This document shows positions 61,940 to 64,000 of a stretch of 64,000 nucleotides of DNA, one piece after another. Position numbers and translations under genes: made by a program. The DNA is from Xanthomonas hortorum pv. pelargonii. GTDB lineage: Bacteria > Pseudomonadota > Gammaproteobacteria > Xanthomonadales > Xanthomonadaceae. The stretch covers positions 2,542,001 through 2,606,000 of the forward strand of contig NZ_CP098604.1 of assembly GCF_024499015.1 (NCBI RefSeq), given 5' to 3'. The number at the start of each line of letters is the position of its first letter. Within the stretch, counting starts at the first letter, position 1. The notes beneath the pieces are model-generated. The model made no database searches. It was not told the origin of the DNA and saw nothing but the letters and a program-made list of their open reading frames with translations.

Positions 61940-62070
61940 AGCCCCTCTCCCTTCGGGAGAGGGGTTGGGGTGAGGGTACGGGGCGAAGCCACACTTGGAA
62001 CGAGATGACACGAGGCTTCGCCCGTACCCTCATCCGCCCCTGCGGGGCACCTTCTCCCGAGGGGAGAAGG
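61940..62070. repeat. Composite palindromic repeat (two hairpins, REP-like)
   Basis: CCCCTCTCCC-TTCG-GGGAGAGGGG is a hairpin with 10-bp stem, followed by TTGGGGTGAGGGTACGGGG. After an unpaired middle, the complementary GGCTTCGCCCGTACCCTCAT leads to a second hairpin CCTTCTCCC-GAGG-GGGAGAAGG. The element resembles common proteobacterial repeats made of CTCTCCC and GAGGGTACGG words. It follows the heptamer array. Confidence 0.8.
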
Positions 62071-62114
62071 AACAGCCCTTGGTCAGCGGGCTTGGCGCCC
62101 GCCGCCTGCCCCTA

Positions 62115-62143
62115 GTCCCGGTCCCGGTCCCGGTCCCGGTCCC
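62115..62143. repeat. Hexamer repeat GTCCCG
   Basis: Four to five direct copies of GTCCCG in a row, a short microsatellite within the same non-coding stretch as the heptamer array. Confidence 0.85.
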
Positions 62144-63053
62144 CCGAGGTTCGCTCTCGTCGACGGTGGCACTGGCCCATTCATCTCGGCCGAAGGGCGA
62201 AGCTCTACTGAGCTGCTACCACCACACGCAAGAGCCAGCTCGGCGCCCAGACACATCGCCACCTCATTTACATGACGATATCTCGCTAGTGTGCATGACG
62301 TTGTTTTACAAAGAATTTCCCAGCTTCTGCAGAATTGGGCAACAACCGTAAGGTTGCCGTCAGGTCGCACCGGCGGCCAGGCGCGAAGGTCGTCTGGCGG
62401 CCACCAACGCCGCTCGGGGACGCGCCGCGCTCCGGTCTGCCGCGGAGTCCGTCATGCGCCTGGTCCGATACCTGTTCGTGTTGATCGTCGTGCTGTCCAC
62501 CAGTGCCTGGACGGCACCTACCCAGCCCGAATTGCCGGGGACCTGGCCCCGTGCCGCGCTGTTGACCCAACCCGCCACGGCCGAGCGTGACCTGCGAGTG
62601 GCCGTGGGTCGCTGTGATCTGGCAGTGCAGGGACCCGCGGCCGGAGCATGCGATAGCGCGGCCGCCCACGCCGATCAGCGCGGTTGCGCACAGGGCCTGG
62701 CGTGTCGGCAAGGGGCAGGGCGTGGAGCTGGCCGTAACGACCGCGACCGCGAGCATGCCCAGCGTGCTGGCAATACGCAGCCAGATCAACGTGGCTTTCA
62801 GCAACCTGTCTGATCGGGGATGACGGCGCGCAGCTGCCGAAGTCGAATGCGACAGTCGGAATGCGGCACCGCACTGACAGACGCACCGGCAAGCACCCAA
62901 CCACGGCGGCGTGACTGCCTGGGCTGAGCGCTTGCCGTTATCCAGTCCGCTTGCGACCTGGCAGCCGGCGTCGTCGTGGGGCAAGGCCCAACTGCCTGGT
63001 CCAGCACGCTGACTGCCTGGCGGCGAACCGCCAGACAGATGCCGGCGTGGGGA
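62144..63053. other. Region without a firmly supported gene
   Basis: A plus-strand frame from 62454 begins with a good signal peptide (MRLVRYLFVLIVVLSTSAWT) but soon becomes Arg/Gly/Ala-rich and ends at 62813. A minus-strand frame across 62286-62984 has hydrophobic segments (LIWLRIASTLGMLAVAVVTA, LCATALIGVGG). Neither has a motif or a good ribosome binding site. One may be a broken gene, and the stretch may be decayed sequence. Confidence 0.35.
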
Positions 63054-63446
63054 TTATTGCGGTGAGATTTGCGGATCGTTGCCGACCTGCGGGTCGCAGC
63101 TGAACAAGAGTTTGCGCTTCTCGTCTTCGATGATCACGGTCAAGAAAATCAGCGTCGCCTTGTTATTGCGATTGACGACCGACACGCTGCGCCCATCGTC
63201 GGCGATCTTCGGCTCCTCGAGCTGGTCGTGCGCGTCCGAACTCAGCAGACTGCGAATGCGAAACTGATAGGGCACGTCTACATCGAAACGGTAGACCAAG
63301 GTCACATCTTGTTGCCCCTTGCCTACCAGCAGCAGGTCCGGCGAGAAGCTGTAGAAATACTCGCCTTTCCCGCTGTTGCCGCCAAAATCCACACGCGCCA
63401 CGGTGAGAGTGATGATGATGCTCGCGTTCTCATTCGATTCCGTCAT
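63054..63446 (-). CDS. Hypothetical beta-rich protein
   Basis: 130 residues from MTESNENASIIITLTVARVD, with alternating strands (GEYFYSFSPDLLLVGKGQQD, VTLVYRFDVDVPYQFRIRSL, VSVVNRNNKATLIFLTVIIE) and an end in CDPQVGNDPQISPQ. It has no signal peptide or membrane helix. I do not recognise the family; a beta-sandwich fold is likely. Its ATG overlaps the stop of the upstream gene (ATGA), so it is the second gene of an operon whose first gene leaves the window. It may be an accessory of that protein. Confidence 0.65.
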   Translation of the reverse strand: MTESNENASIIITLTVARVDFGGNSGKGEYFYSFSPDLLLVGKGQQDVTLVYRFDVDVPYQFRIRSLLSSDAHDQLEEPKIADDGRSVSVVNRNNKATLIFLTVIIEDEKRKLLFSCDPQVGNDPQISPQ

Positions 63447-64000
63447 GACTTGTCCTGTTCCTTGAATAGCGGGGCATAGAGGGAGACGAATCCCGGGTGG
63501 CGGTAGCCCGCGTGATACAGCCATCCGAGCTGTTGCGTAACGGCGCTGCGCTGGCCCAGGTGCACCTGCGCGCGAATCCAGGGGTCGAGCAGGTTCTTGT
63601 CGCGGCTGTTGGCGATGTCCTTGCCGAGCACCGCCACCGCGCGTTGCCACGCCGCGCGAGCACCGGCGCCGTTGCCGGCAGCGGCCTGCTGTTCGCCGTG
63701 CCAGACCAGCGCCTGGGCCAGGGCCGAGAGGCCGAGCAGATCGTCGGGCCTGGCGCGATGCAACGCATCCAGCTGCGCAACGATCGGTGCAAGGCTGTCG
63801 GCATTCGTGTCCGAGCGGGCGGTGTGCACCCGCTGCAAGCGCAGCGCGATGATGGCGTCCAGCCATTGCCATTCCGGCAACGGTTGCGCCTGTTTCAGCA
63901 CATCGGCCATGGTCTGGCGGGCCCGGTCGAGGTGGCGCTCGGCCAGATCGGGATGCCCGTCCAGTGCGGCCATCCAGCCGACCTGTGCGTCGGCGTGCGC
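63443..64000 (-). CDS. Helical repeat protein, 5' end outside window
   Basis: The C-terminal part of a larger protein; the frame is open through the right edge. Alanine-rich helical pairs such as ERHLDRARQTMADVLKQAQ, LAQALVWHGEQQAAAGNGAG and ARAAWQRAVAVLGKD look like TPR-like repeats. The end is YRHPGFVSLYAPLFKEQD. Similar tails occur in xanthomonad regulators and kinases with TPR-like C-termini, but the diagnostic domain is outside the window. The gene overlaps the next by ATGA. Confidence 0.7.
   Translation of the reverse strand, partial: AHADAQVGWMAALDGHPDLAERHLDRARQTMADVLKQAQPLPEWQWLDAIIALRLQRVHTARSDTNADSLAPIVAQLDALHRARPDDLLGLSALAQALVWHGEQQAAAGNGAGARAAWQRAVAVLGKDIANSRDKNLLDPWIRAQVHLGQRSAVTQQLGWLYHAGYRHPGFVSLYAPLFKEQDKS

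Noticed and set aside
62286..62984. Minus-strand membrane protein of 232 residues
   Set aside because: Hydrophobic segments are present, but no family, no good start and Cys/Arg-rich ends; left as unassigned sequence.

Overview
The window looks like chromosomal DNA of a plant-associated Xanthomonas. It is GC-rich and holds a type III effector remnant of the XopAI type behind a perfect plant-inducible promoter (PIP) box, together with typical xanthomonad families (HDOD, EcsC, DUF938, host-attachment protein, TonB receptor, Ku/LigD). No rRNA, tRNA or CRISPR array was seen. The species cannot be fixed from this sequence alone.

Layout. 1-5 kb is a decayed virulence-type segment: a frameshifted membrane protein running in from the left edge, a frameshifted xopAI, an IS-like scar, and a serine beta-lactamase-type pseudogene with an internal stop and a lost C-terminus. 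5-20 kb is mostly housekeeping and stress genes: CsbD, a triple-PAS LuxR regulator, an HDOD protein, an M4 protease overlapping its emfourin-type inhibitor, an NAD(P)-binding protein, a Nudix hydrolase, an esterase, a host-attachment protein, a thioredoxin, an MFS transporter, an SRPBCC protein, EcsC and DUF938. 20-31 kb is a long minus-strand cluster reading TldD-like, TldE-like, DUF4159, MoxR ATPase, DUF58 (interrupted by an amber codon), then three membrane proteins joined by ATGA overlaps. A second TldD-like paralogue lies at 33.3-35 kb. The two paralogues are separated by a tandem array of palindromic repeats with a 485-bp period. 35-47 kb carries an AraC regulator divergent from a hydrolase, a MAPEG protein, a gluzincin peptidase, fructose-1,6-bisphosphatase, an aromatic/aspartate aminotransferase divergent from a TonB receptor, and small proteins. 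47-51 kb has an aldehyde dehydrogenase and DUF779 separated by a remnant-bearing insertion with Rrf2 and F420-reductase-like genes. 51-55 kb is the Ku-LigD end-joining pair. 55-64 kb has LldD, a carotenoid oxygenase, DUF2141, an isoprenylcysteine-methyltransferase-like protein, a DesK/NarL-type two-component pair, low-complexity repeats and a partial operon at the right edge.

The most striking non-coding signal is a family of 17 intergenic palindromes, each 102-107 bp. Every copy has an outer stem of about 25 bp whose sequence varies but stays self-complementary, a 27-nt one-sided insert of fixed length, and an inner perfect hairpin of one of two kinds (called A, TTACGCGGCAT, and B, GTGGCGGCAT). 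A and B copies usually occur as pairs. One pair-containing unit is amplified in tandem between the tldD paralogues. One A copy supplies the last codons and the stop of a peptidase gene. A separate MITE-like element overlaps the ligD stop codon.

At least six loci are disrupted by frameshift, nonsense or deletion. Several frameshifts fall in short homopolymer runs, so some could be assembly errors rather than true decay.
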